Origin: Stenotrophomonas sp. 57
Lineage (GTDB): Bacteria; Pseudomonadota; Gammaproteobacteria; Xanthomonadales; Xanthomonadaceae
Assembly: GCF_030291075.1 (NCBI RefSeq)
Contig: NZ_CP127407.1
Coordinates: 2,354,001-2,418,000, forward strand
DNA length: 64,000 nucleotides
Reading direction: 5' to 3'
Below are positions 1 through 7,932 of this stretch, piece after piece. The number at the start of each line of letters is the position of its first letter. The first letter of the stretch is position 1. The notes below the pieces were generated by a model that saw only the letters and a list, made by a program, of their open reading frames with translations, was not told the origin of the DNA and did not search any database. Both the position numbers and the translations under genes were made by a program.

Positions 1-69
1 GCCGCCCGGCGCCGTGCAGCCCGCCAACCACAGGCATCCCAACGCCAGCAACAGGTGGCTACGGTTCAT
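1..69 (-). CDS. Start of a lipoprotein gene, cut by the window edge
   Basis: Only the first 23 codons are present, too short for ordinary ORF calling. They read on the minus strand from an ATG at 69 and encode MNRSHLLLALGCLWLAGC followed by T-A-P-G-G. This is a classic lipoprotein signal: a basic start, a hydrophobic stretch and an L-A-G-C lipobox. The ATG lies inside the end of the preceding DUF3299 gene (11-bp overlap), so the two are translationally coupled and this is the fifth gene of the zinc-linked operon. The function of the missing part is unknown. By analogy with the five-gene zrgABCDE zinc-uptake locus of Vibrio it may be the last, lipoprotein member. Confidence 0.75.
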   Translation of the reverse strand, partial: MNRSHLLLALGCLWLAGCTAPGG

Positions 70-610
70 ACGTCCTCAGCTGCGCATCACGCATGGTGTA
101 GGCCGAACCGGCCAGTTCGTCGTCCAGCCGCTCGGCCTGCAGCGTCCCGACCAGGAAGAAGGGCGAGTACATGTCCGGCATCTCGATCGGCCGCGGCAGC
201 ACCACGTGCACGATCTGGTTCGGCGGCGGCGGTGGCACGTGGATGCAGGCGCCGTAGTACGGCACGAACAGGAATTCGGTCAGGCGCCCGTCCTGCGCAT
301 TGGCCAGCGGCACCACGTAACCGGGCAGTCGTACCGGACGCCGCAGCACCGTATCCACGGTGCGGAAGGTGCCGAACTGCGGCATGCGGCGATTGCCATT
401 GTGCTCGACCTCTGGCCCTTCGCCCCGCTCCAGCGCCGCCAGTTCGTCCCTGGGCATCATCTGCAGCCAGTCCAGCTCCTGCTCCCCGGCTGCGACCGTA
501 CCCGCGCGGTCGACCACCGACGAGGGCGGCAAGGCCTGCACGCCGGTATCGACCGGCCGCTCGCACGCCACCAGCGCGAGCATCATCGTCAGCAACCCGA
601 TCCCGCGCAT
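59..610 (-). CDS. DUF3299 lipoprotein of a zinc-linked ABC operon
   Basis: This 183-residue protein has a lipoprotein signal (MRGIGLLTMMLALVAC, Cys at about 16) and a DUF3299-type core. The core includes the conserved-looking stretch VPYYGACIHVPPPPPNQIVH near residues 116-135 and a charged N-terminal half. DUF3299 proteins are periplasmic or lipid-anchored and are commonly encoded beside MacB/LolD-type ABC transporters; their biochemical role is not established. The gene starts 2 bp after the permease stop and overlaps the next lipoprotein start by 11 bp, so it is the fourth gene of a tight operon. The Zur-like operator at the head of the operon suggests expression when zinc is scarce. Confidence 0.85.
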   Translation of the reverse strand: MRGIGLLTMMLALVACERPVDTGVQALPPSSVVDRAGTVAAGEQELDWLQMMPRDELAALERGEGPEVEHNGNRRMPQFGTFRTVDTVLRRPVRLPGYVVPLANAQDGRLTEFLFVPYYGACIHVPPPPPNQIVHVVLPRPIEMPDMYSPFFLVGTLQAERLDDELAGSAYTMRDAQLRTYEP

Positions 611-612
611 GC

Positions 613-1866
613 TCAGGCTCCCGGCGACAGGCCGTCGGCCACAGTGCGGCGGTAGGCCAGAACGGCCGGCACCAGCCCGGCCAGTGCGCTGATCCCCAGC
701 ACCGCCGCCACCCAGCCCAGCTCACGGCCGTCGGGCCATACATGGGTAATGGACAGGCCGAACGTCGCCAGCACCCAACCACGCCCCGCCAGGCTGGCCA
801 GGACCAGCAGCGACAGCGCCAATGCGCAGGCGGCCGCGCTGGTCGCCACTGCCTCCACCACCAGCAGGCACGCGATGTCGCCTGGTCGCGCGCCGGTGGC
901 GCGCAGCACCGCCATCTCGCGACGCCGCTCCTGCAGGGTCGAGACCAGCAGCGCCACCAGCGAGACCATGCCCAGCAGCACCACCATCGCACTGATCAGC
1001 TGCAGGGCGCGCTCGGCGGCACCCAGCGACTGCCACAGCTGCTGCAACGTCACGCCCGGCAGGATCGCCAGCATCGCCTCGTCTGGATACTCGTTGATCC
1101 TGCGCTGCACCGAGAACGTTGCGATGCGCGAGTTCAGGCCGAGCATGAAGGCGGTGATGCTGGTCGGAGTCAGGTCCAGGTGGCGCGCCTGCTCGGCACT
1201 GACGCTCTGGCTGCGCAGCTGCACGCCCGAACGCCAGTCGACGTGGATCGCTTCGATCGCCGGCAACGAAACCAGCACCGATGAATCGACCGGCGTGCCG
1301 GTGCGCTTCAGGATGCCGGAAACACGGAACGGCTTGTCGGCATGCGTCGCCAGGGCGACCGCCCCGGTGCCATGGGCCAGCACGATCTCGCTGCCGACAC
1401 CCACCTTCTGCGCATGTGCCACCTCCGCGCCGATCACCGCGTCATACAGATCATCGAACGGCCGTCCCTGCGCAAACCCGAGCGTGTGCCCGGCACCGTA
1501 GCGATAGTGTTCGAAGTAGCCGCCACTGGTACCGATCACACGGAAGCCGCGCCAGGAATCACCGAGCGACAACGGCACCGCCCACTTCACCTGCGGTAGC
1601 GTGGACAGCTCCTGGTAGGACTGCCAGGACACATTGTTGGTGGGATCGCCGATATGGAACACCGAGTACAGCAGCAGATTCACCGGTCCAGAGCGCGCAC
1701 CGACGATCAGGTCGGTGCCCGACACGGTACTGGCGAAGCCTTCGTGCGCCTGGTTGCGTATGCGTTCGACGCCCAGCAGCAGTACCACGCTGAGGGTGAT
1801 GACCAGGATGGTCAGGCCCACGCTCAGCGCACGGCTGCGCAGGCTGGCCCAGGCAAGCTCAAGCAT
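613..1866 (-). CDS. FtsX/MacB-type ABC transporter permease
   Basis: This 417-residue inner-membrane permease starts at MLELAWASLRSRALSVG, the usual N-terminus of the FtsX/MacB family. A longer upstream reading would only run into the ATPase gene. The layout is one N-terminal membrane helix (about 15-38), a large periplasmic domain (about 40-290), then three C-terminal helices (about 295-320, 340-370, 385-410). The cytoplasmic motif LQERRREMAVLRATGA before the third helix contacts the ATPase in this family. The start overlaps the ATPase stop by 8 bp. Transporters of this fold usually move or extract substrates at the periplasmic face. Here the DUF2796 partner and Zur-like operator suggest a role in zinc supply, like ZrgB. 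Confidence 0.88.
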   Translation of the reverse strand: MLELAWASLRSRALSVGLTILVITLSVVLLLGVERIRNQAHEGFASTVSGTDLIVGARSGPVNLLLYSVFHIGDPTNNVSWQSYQELSTLPQVKWAVPLSLGDSWRGFRVIGTSGGYFEHYRYGAGHTLGFAQGRPFDDLYDAVIGAEVAHAQKVGVGSEIVLAHGTGAVALATHADKPFRVSGILKRTGTPVDSSVLVSLPAIEAIHVDWRSGVQLRSQSVSAEQARHLDLTPTSITAFMLGLNSRIATFSVQRRINEYPDEAMLAILPGVTLQQLWQSLGAAERALQLISAMVVLLGMVSLVALLVSTLQERRREMAVLRATGARPGDIACLLVVEAVATSAAACALALSLLVLASLAGRGWVLATFGLSITHVWPDGRELGWVAAVLGISALAGLVPAVLAYRRTVADGLSPGA

Positions 1867-2554
1867 GGTCGCCACCTGCAAGGTTGATCTGCGACAAGGC
1901 AAGGGTGCGGTCGAACAAGGGTTGCAGGCTGTCGTCATGGCTGACCACCACCACCGTTGTGCCTGCCGCCTGGCCCTGCGCTGACATCAGCCGCAGGAAG
2001 GCGGTGGCCGCATCGCGATCCAGCGCCGAAGTAGGTTCGTCAGCCAACAGCAGGGCCGGTCGACCGATCAATGCTCGCGCCGCGGCCACGCGTTGCTGCT
2101 GGCCGACACTGAGCGTGCCAGCGCGCCGCTGCATCAGCGCCGGGTCCAGCTGCAGGGCGGACAACAGCCGCGCGATCTCGCCATCCAGCGGCCCGCTGAC
2201 GCGCTCGCTGCGCAAGCGCGAAAAGCGCAGGCCCAGCGCGATGTTGTCGCGCACGCTGAGGAACGGCAGCAGGTTGAACTGCTGGAAAATCACGCCCAGG
2301 TGGTCGGCACGGAATCGATCCCGCGCCGCACCGCGCATTGTGTGCAGCGGGCGCCCCGCGACCTCGACATGCCCCCTGCTCGGCAGCAGCACGCCGGCCA
2401 ACAGGCCCAGCAGGGTACTCTTGCCGCCCCCACTGGCGCCTCGCAGCAGCACGCTGCTGCCCTGCTCGATCGACAGTCGCGGAATATCCAGCACCCGGCG
2501 CACGCCATAGCCGAACTGCACGTCTTCGAGTGCGATCACTGGTACCGCGCTCAC
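1859..2554 (-). CDS. ABC transporter ATP-binding protein (LolD/MacB type)
   Basis: This 231-residue ATPase has Walker A GASGGGKST (about 39-47), signature LSVGQQQR, and Walker B LLLADEP followed by the TSALD D-loop. The start is taken as the GTG at 2554 because it overlaps the stop of the DUF2796 gene in a GTGA junction, and the domain begins four residues later (VIALEDVQFGYG). The reading frame continues upstream but only as a shadow of the DUF2796 gene. It energises the FtsX-like permease encoded immediately downstream. Gene order (DUF2796, ATPase, permease, DUF3299, lipoprotein) matches what I recall of the Vibrio zrgABCDE zinc-import operon. Confidence 0.88.
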   Translation of the reverse strand: MSAVPVIALEDVQFGYGVRRVLDIPRLSIEQGSSVLLRGASGGGKSTLLGLLAGVLLPSRGHVEVAGRPLHTMRGAARDRFRADHLGVIFQQFNLLPFLSVRDNIALGLRFSRLRSERVSGPLDGEIARLLSALQLDPALMQRRAGTLSVGQQQRVAAARALIGRPALLLADEPTSALDRDAATAFLRLMSAQGQAAGTTVVVVSHDDSLQPLFDRTLALSQINLAGGDHA

Positions 2555-3084
2555 GGTGCCAGCACCACGCGCAGGTTGCCGGGTGTCAGCACGTTGCGCC
2601 CCTGGCCGTTGGCCGTGGTGCTGTTGACGATGACTTCGTGCAACCCGGGGAACAGTACCGGCAGGCGCACGACGATGGCGCGCAATGCGGCCGGATTCGC
2701 GCAGCGGTACTGGAGCGTGGCAGTGAAACCGGCGTGTCGATGCTGTGCTGCCGATGGCGGGGCGACCGTCGCGTCGAAACCCTCCGCCGTGGCGTGGCTG
2801 CTGGCCACGCGGCACCCTGCAGCGGTGGGCAGGGTGACCCAGCTTCCCCCCTTCAACAACACGGTGGCACGCGCCAGCGCGGCCTGCTCCGCTGCGCTGC
2901 CTGGCGCTCGCTCGAAGTCCAGGATGCCGATGCCCGGTGCCTGCAGGGCAACCTCCAGCGTGCCTCGATCCAGCGCCAGGTCGAGCGTGGCCTGGCCATG
3001 CATGTGCGGTGCATGCTGGCGGATATCGTGTGCATGCGCAGCGCTGGCGCCCAGCAGCAGGAAGAGAGCAGCAGGAAGCTTCAT
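2551..3084 (-). CDS. zrgA: DUF2796 periplasmic zinc-uptake protein (ZrgA-like)
   Basis: This 177-residue secreted protein has a signal peptide ending ASAAHA, followed by a His-rich mature start (HDIRQHAPHMHGQ) suited to binding zinc. This His-rich beginning and the following beta-rich domain are typical of DUF2796 proteins, of which Vibrio ZrgA is the studied member. The ATG at 3084 has a GGAG 8 nt upstream, and the Zur-like palindrome (3101-3115) begins 17 bp away. It is the first gene of a five-gene operon with an ABC ATPase and permease. Likely job: periplasmic zinc capture for the transporter during zinc limitation. The zinc role is inferred from the family and operator, not shown. Confidence 0.85.
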   Translation of the reverse strand: MKLPAALFLLLGASAAHAHDIRQHAPHMHGQATLDLALDRGTLEVALQAPGIGILDFERAPGSAAEQAALARATVLLKGGSWVTLPTAAGCRVASSHATAEGFDATVAPPSAAQHRHAGFTATLQYRCANPAALRAIVVRLPVLFPGLHEVIVNSTTANGQGRNVLTPGNLRVVLAP

Positions 3085-3100
3085 GACGTGGACTCCACAT

Positions 3101-3115
3101 TGTTACTATGTAACA
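3101..3115. promoter_or_regulatory. Zur-like operator between zrgA-type operon and merC-like gene
   Basis: TGTTAC-TAT-GTAACA is a perfect 6-3-6 inverted repeat that resembles the Zur core TGTTATANTATAACA (12 of 15 positions by eye). It sits in the 33-bp gap between two divergent genes, one of them a DUF2796 family member, a family known to be zinc-regulated. It ends 2 bp before the ATG of the MerC-like gene, so repressor bound here would shut both directions. Confidence 0.7.
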
Positions 3116-3117
3116 TT

Positions 3118-3594
3118 ATGGACCACATCCCCACCACGCCCGCAAGGGCCTTGGCCCAGCCGCCAACGTCGGCACGCTGGCACCCCCACATCGACCTGGC
3201 TGGCGCCTGGCTGTCACTGGGCTGCGCCGCGCACTGCATCGCCCTGCCCCTGCTGCTTGCCTTCGTGCCCGCGGCAATGATGGCGCTGCGCTCGTTCCAG
3301 CATCCCGGACATGGAGCAATGACCCTGCTGCTGGTGATGTCGCGCTGGGAATGGCTGTTCGCGCTGCTGGCCTCGGCGTTGGCGATGGCCAGTACAGCGG
3401 CCGGGCTGCACCGGCATGGCCGCTGGCGCTCGGTACGGCTCGCCAGCGTCGGCGCCGGCCTGTTGCTGTCCGCCTCGCTGTACCTGCCACTGAAGGAATC
3501 ACTGCTCTGGCATGGCGTGGCGACCGCCTGCGGCGGCGTGCTGCTGGCGGCAGCGCACATCAGCAACCGCCGCGCATTGCGCCAGCGCCGCTAG
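3118..3594 (+). CDS. MerC-domain membrane protein
   Basis: This 158-residue protein has four predicted membrane segments (about 26-48, 68-90, 100-122, 128-148) and the motif GCAAHC in the first one. That is the Cys pair typical of MerC-family proteins, which were first described as mercuric-ion carriers; chromosomal members are often controlled by Zur. The ATG at 3118 immediately follows the Zur-like operator and leaves no room for a ribosome-binding site upstream, so translation may be leaderless or the true start may differ. It diverges from the DUF2796-ABC operon, which supports a role in zinc handling rather than mercury resistance; no other mer gene is present. Confidence 0.8.
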   Translation: MDHIPTTPARALAQPPTSARWHPHIDLAGAWLSLGCAAHCIALPLLLAFVPAAMMALRSFQHPGHGAMTLLLVMSRWEWLFALLASALAMASTAAGLHRHGRWRSVRLASVGAGLLLSASLYLPLKESLLWHGVATACGGVLLAAAHISNRRALRQRR

Positions 3595-3649
3595 CGCCGG
3601 GCCATGCCCGCCATGGCATTTCGTCATCCACGCCCGGCATGGATCTACT

Positions 3650-3678
3650 GTAGGGCCGAGCATAGGGCTCGGCTCTAC
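3650..3678. repeat. SMAG (GTAG) palindrome
   Basis: A single stem-loop unit, GTAGGGCCGAGC...GCTCGGCTCTAC, between the convergent merC-like and czcA genes. It matches the GTAG-starting short palindromes dispersed through S. maltophilia genomes and may act as a bidirectional terminator here. Confidence 0.8.
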
Positions 3679-3685
3679 ACTGTGG

Positions 3686-6600
3686 TCACCCCGCGCGGGC
3701 CTCTCGGCGGCGGTGTACCCAGTAGTACAACGTGGGCAGCACCAGCAGGGTCAGCAGCATCGCCGACAGCAGACCGCCGATCACCACCACCGCCAGCGGC
3801 TTCTGGGTCTCGGCACCGATCGCGTGCGAGGTGGCCATCGGCAGCAGGCCGAACATCGCCAGCAGCGCCGTCATCAGCACCGTGCGCAGGCGCTGCAGCG
3901 AGCCCTGCACCACCGACTGCAGCAGATCCATGCCCTGCTCACGCAGCTGGGCAAAACGGCTGAGCATCACCACCCCGTTCAATACCGCCTGCCCGAACAA
4001 CGCGATGAAGCCGATCGCTGCCGACACCGACAGCGGAATGCCGGTCAGCCACAGGGCAAGGATGCCGCCGATCATCGCCAGCGGCACGTTGGCCAGGATC
4101 AGGGCTGCACTGCTGATGTCCTTGAAGGCATCAAACAGCAGCACGAAAATGATCAGCACCGACAACGGAATCACCCAGCCCAGCCGCTTCATCGCGCGCT
4201 GCTGGTTCTCGAATTCACCGGACCACTCCAGCCGATAGCCCTCCGGTAGCTGCACGCTGGCATCCACGCGCTTGCGCATGTCGGCCACCACGCTGCCCAT
4301 GTCACGTCCGGCGATGAAGATGCTGACCGCCTTTACCCGTTGCGCGTTCTCACGCGAGATATTGATCGCGCCACTGGCCATGTGGAAATCGGCCACGTCG
4401 GACAGCGTCACCGCATGGCCATCACCGATGCCCACCGGCACCGTGCGCAGGCGTTGCAGATCACGGTCGGCATCGTCCAGGCGCAGTGTGATCGGGAACT
4501 TGCGGTCGCCGTCCCAGAGCTCGCCGACCTGGCGGCCGCCCAGCGCGGTCTCGATCACCTCGTCGATATCGCGCACGTTCAGGCCGTAGCGCGCGGCACG
4601 GTCGCGGTCGATCTCGATCTGCAGCTGCGGCAGGGAGCCGTCACGGTCGATGAAGGCGCTCTCCACGCCCTCCACGCCGCGCACCTGGGCCAGGATGGCC
4701 TGCGCCTGACGGTTCAGCACCTCCAGGTCCGAGCCGCTGACCTTGATCACCACCTGGCCCTTGATCTGCGAAATGCTCTCCAGGATGTTGTCGCGCACCG
4801 GCTGCGAGATCGAGAACTCCGGTCCCGGAATGCGTTGCTCCAGGGTACGTTGCAGATCACTCACGAGCTGCCGCTTGTCCACGCCCTTCGGCCACTCCTT
4901 CTCCGGCGTCAGCGCCACCAGCGCCTCGATCTGGTTGGCGCCCTTGGCATCCGAACCATCCTCGGGACGACCCAGTTTGGCCACCACCGTGGACACCTGC
5001 GGGAACGTGCCGACCAGCTCGCGGATGCGCCCCGACTGCTGCTGGGCTTCGGCCAGGCTGGTGCTGGGGTCGAGCGTGGCGGTCAGCCAGATCGAACCCT
5101 CGTCCAGCTCCGGCAGGAACTCCGAGCCCAGCCGCGTGCCCAGCGCCAGCGTAGCGACCAGCAGCGCCAACGCGGTCAGCACCACCGCACGTGGTCGCGC
5201 CAGGGCGCGCTCCAGCACCGGCTTGTACCAGCCGGTCAGGCGGTCCATCAACGGGTTCTCGCCGCGCATGCGGTCGCGCCGCAGCCACCAGTAGCAGAAC
5301 AGTGGCACCACAGTCAGCGCCAGGATCAGCGCACCGATCAGCGCTGAGGTCACCGAATAGGCCATCGGCGCGAACATGCGGCCTTCCTGGCGCTGCAGGG
5401 TGAAGATCGGGATGTGCGCGGCGATGATGATCAGCATCGAGAAGAACGTCGGCCGCCCCACTTCGGATGCTGCCGACAGGATGGTCGAGAAGCGCGTCTT
5501 CCTGTCGGCGTTGGGCGGCAGTTTCGATAGTCGCGAAACGATATGCTCGGTCACGATCACCGCACCATCAATGATGATGCCGAAGTCCATCGCCCCCAGC
5601 GACAGCAGGTTGGCCGGCACGCCCCAGAGGTGCAGGCCGAGGAAGGTCGACAGCAGCGCAAGCGGCATCATCGCCGCCACGATCAGCGCCGCGCGGGCGT
5701 TGTAGAGGAACAGCCACAGCACCAGGAACACCAGCACCGCACCTTCCAGCAGGTTGCGGAACACGGTCTTCAACGTGGTCGAGACCAGCCACGAGCGATC
5801 GTAGAACGGCTCGATGCTGACCCCGGCCGGTAACTGGTTCGCCTCGATCTCGGCCACACGCTGGTGCAATGCATCGAGCACGTCGGACGGATTCTCGCCC
5901 TTGCGCATCAGCACCATGCCGAACACCGCATCATCGTTGTCGTCCTGCCCGACCAGGCCCTGGCGCGGCAGGCCGGTATCGGCGATGCTGGCCAGGTCGC
6001 GTACCAGGATCGGTGTACCACCGCGCTGTTCCACCACCACGTTGCCGATGTCGGTCGGCGAACGCATCAGGCCGACGCCGCGGATCAGGAACTGCTGCTG
6101 GCCACGCTCCACATAGCCCCCACCCGCGTTCGAGCTGCCCTTTTCCAGGGCTTCGGCGAACTGACCGAGACTGATGCCACGGTCGCGCAGCTTGTCCAGG
6201 TCCGGCTTGACCTGGAACGTCCGCGCGAAGCCACCAAAACTGATCACATCGGCCACGCCGGGCACCGTGCGCAGGCCACGCTCCATCACCCATTCCTGCG
6301 TGGTGCGCAGTTGGGTCGGGGTCAGGTGCGGACCCTTCAGCACGTAGCGGTAGATCTCGCCCACCGCCGAGCTCATCGCCTCCAGTTCCGGGGTCACCCC
6401 TTCCGGCAGTTCCACGCCCTGCAGGCGCTCCAGTACCTGCTGCCGCGCGAAATAGTCATCGGCCTTGTCGTCGAAGGTCAGGATGATCATCGACAGACCG
6501 AACTGCGTATGCGAGAACACCCGCACCGAATGCGGAATGCCGGACAGCGCCACCTCCAACGGCATCGTCACCTCGCGTTCCACCTCTTCGGCCGCGCGCC

Positions 6601-6763
6601 CCGGGTGCAGCGACACCACCGTCACCTGGGTATCGGACACATCGGGGAAGGCTTCCACCGGCAGCACACGGAACGCCGCGATGCCGGCGCCGATGAACAG
6701 CAGCAACGCCAGCATCACCATCAATGGCTGTCGCAGGCAATAGGCAATCAGGCGATCGATCAT
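3686..6763 (-). CDS. czcA: Heavy-metal RND efflux pump, CzcA type
   Basis: This 1025-residue inner-membrane proton/metal antiporter exports divalent cations from periplasm or cytoplasm through the CzcC channel. It has the standard RND layout: TM1 at residues 12-32, a first periplasmic loop to about 335, a block of helices (about 338-500), a second large loop (about 550-860) and terminal helices to 1020. In TM4 the sequence AMDFGIIIDGAVIVTEH (391-407) carries the DFG...D...E proton-relay signature of the HME (CzcA) branch, which distinguishes it from drug pumps. The length is normal. The start overlaps the czcB stop as ATGA, so the genes are coupled. It is the last gene of czcCBA; a SMAG hairpin lies just downstream. 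Confidence 0.93.
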   Translation of the reverse strand: MIDRLIAYCLRQPLMVMLALLLFIGAGIAAFRVLPVEAFPDVSDTQVTVVSLHPGRAAEEVEREVTMPLEVALSGIPHSVRVFSHTQFGLSMIILTFDDKADDYFARQQVLERLQGVELPEGVTPELEAMSSAVGEIYRYVLKGPHLTPTQLRTTQEWVMERGLRTVPGVADVISFGGFARTFQVKPDLDKLRDRGISLGQFAEALEKGSSNAGGGYVERGQQQFLIRGVGLMRSPTDIGNVVVEQRGGTPILVRDLASIADTGLPRQGLVGQDDNDDAVFGMVLMRKGENPSDVLDALHQRVAEIEANQLPAGVSIEPFYDRSWLVSTTLKTVFRNLLEGAVLVFLVLWLFLYNARAALIVAAMMPLALLSTFLGLHLWGVPANLLSLGAMDFGIIIDGAVIVTEHIVSRLSKLPPNADRKTRFSTILSAASEVGRPTFFSMLIIIAAHIPIFTLQRQEGRMFAPMAYSVTSALIGALILALTVVPLFCYWWLRRDRMRGENPLMDRLTGWYKPVLERALARPRAVVLTALALLVATLALGTRLGSEFLPELDEGSIWLTATLDPSTSLAEAQQQSGRIRELVGTFPQVSTVVAKLGRPEDGSDAKGANQIEALVALTPEKEWPKGVDKRQLVSDLQRTLEQRIPGPEFSISQPVRDNILESISQIKGQVVIKVSGSDLEVLNRQAQAILAQVRGVEGVESAFIDRDGSLPQLQIEIDRDRAARYGLNVRDIDEVIETALGGRQVGELWDGDRKFPITLRLDDADRDLQRLRTVPVGIGDGHAVTLSDVADFHMASGAINISRENAQRVKAVSIFIAGRDMGSVVADMRKRVDASVQLPEGYRLEWSGEFENQQRAMKRLGWVIPLSVLIIFVLLFDAFKDISSAALILANVPLAMIGGILALWLTGIPLSVSAAIGFIALFGQAVLNGVVMLSRFAQLREQGMDLLQSVVQGSLQRLRTVLMTALLAMFGLLPMATSHAIGAETQKPLAVVVIGGLLSAMLLTLLVLPTLYYWVHRRREARAG

Positions 6764-7932
6764 GGCGCGGCGTGCCCGGTTCCGGTGGCGGCCGCGGCCG
6801 GAGCGCTGTCCACCAGCTGCTGCAGCAGCAGCCCGCCCTCCACCACCACCCTGCTGCCCGCGGCCAGGCCCTCACGCACCCACAGGCGGCCATCGCCCAG
6901 TTCCTCCGCCTGCACGGCGTGGCGCATGAAGCGGCCCTTGCCCTCTTCCACGAACACCACCTGCCTGCCATCGATCAGCAGCACCGCCGCATCCGGCAGC
7001 GTGACGCCGCCCTCGGCCGGCAACGCTACCTGCGCGCGCACGTACTGTCCCGCCTTGAATCCGCGCGCACGGTTGTCCAGCTCGGCACGCGCCTGCACCA
7101 CGCGGCGCTCGCTGTCGACGAAGTCATCCACGTGCTGCAGGGTGGCCTGCAGGGGTTGGCCGTCGGCACCCGGCACGTTTACCTGCATGCCGGCCTTCAG
7201 GCGTCCGGCCAGGCTCTCGGGAATGTCCAGCAGCAACCACAACCGGTCTGGATCACCAATCACCGCCAACGGCTGTTCGCTGTCGGGGCTGACTGCCATG
7301 CCCGGGCTCATCCGCCGCTCCACCAGCACGCCATCGATCGGCGCGCGCAACGGCAGGCGCTGGTCCACGCGCTGGCCATTGCCATAGGCCTTGGCGAAAG
7401 CGGTCGCACGCGCATGATCAGCCTGGCTGCCCGCGAAGTTGGCCTCGGCCTCGTCCAGTTCCCGGCCGGATGCCACGCCGGCGGCATGCAGTTCGCGGGT
7501 TCGCTCCAGCTCCCTTCGCGCCTGCTGCAGTTCGGCGCGGCCGCGCACCCCCTCGGCCTGGGCCTGGCCAAACTCAGGCGAGGTGATCCAGGCAATCACC
7601 TGGCCAGCCTTCACTTTCTGCCCGGGCTGCGCCTCGATACGTGCGACCTGGCCCGGCAGCGGTGTGCGCAGCATGCTGGAGCGCGTCTCATCCCAGACCA
7701 CCCGGCCCGGCAGCTGCAGGCTGGCGCTGGCACCCGCGCTCACCGCCTCGCTGCGCAGCACATCCAGCTGGCGGCTGTCGGCCGGGAACTGGATCTGCCC
7801 TGCACTGACCTTCGGCGCATCCTCGGTGTACGAGGCCGGTTCGCGGCCGCAGCCGCTCAGCAGGGCCAGCGCCAGCATTGCCGGCAGCACGGCGTGTCGC
7901 GCCAGCAGGCGGCGGACGACGGTGGATTTCAT
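6760..7932 (-). CDS. czcB: Periplasmic adaptor of metal efflux pump, CzcB type
   Basis: This 390-residue membrane-fusion protein links the CzcA pump to the CzcC channel. It begins with a lipoprotein signal ending LLSGC (Cys 28). A lipoyl/biotinyl-like half-domain follows (about 70-110, PLPGQVARIEAQPGQKVKAG), then an alpha-hairpin rich in Arg, Glu and Ala (about 115-175), and beta-barrel and membrane-proximal domains. Overlaps of 4 bp with both neighbours show an operon. No long His-rich tail of the kind seen in some zinc-specific CzcB proteins is present, so the metal cannot be assigned from this gene alone. Confidence 0.92.
   Translation of the reverse strand: MKSTVVRRLLARHAVLPAMLALALLSGCGREPASYTEDAPKVSAGQIQFPADSRQLDVLRSEAVSAGASASLQLPGRVVWDETRSSMLRTPLPGQVARIEAQPGQKVKAGQVIAWITSPEFGQAQAEGVRGRAELQQARRELERTRELHAAGVASGRELDEAEANFAGSQADHARATAFAKAYGNGQRVDQRLPLRAPIDGVLVERRMSPGMAVSPDSEQPLAVIGDPDRLWLLLDIPESLAGRLKAGMQVNVPGADGQPLQATLQHVDDFVDSERRVVQARAELDNRARGFKAGQYVRAQVALPAEGGVTLPDAAVLLIDGRQVVFVEEGKGRFMRHAVQAEELGDGRLWVREGLAAGSRVVVEGGLLLQQLVDSAPAAAATGTGHAAP

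Noticed and set aside
2555..3100. Longer ABC ATPase starting near 3100
   Set aside because: The extra N-terminus overlaps the whole DUF2796 gene in another frame; the GTGA junction at 2554 explains the start.
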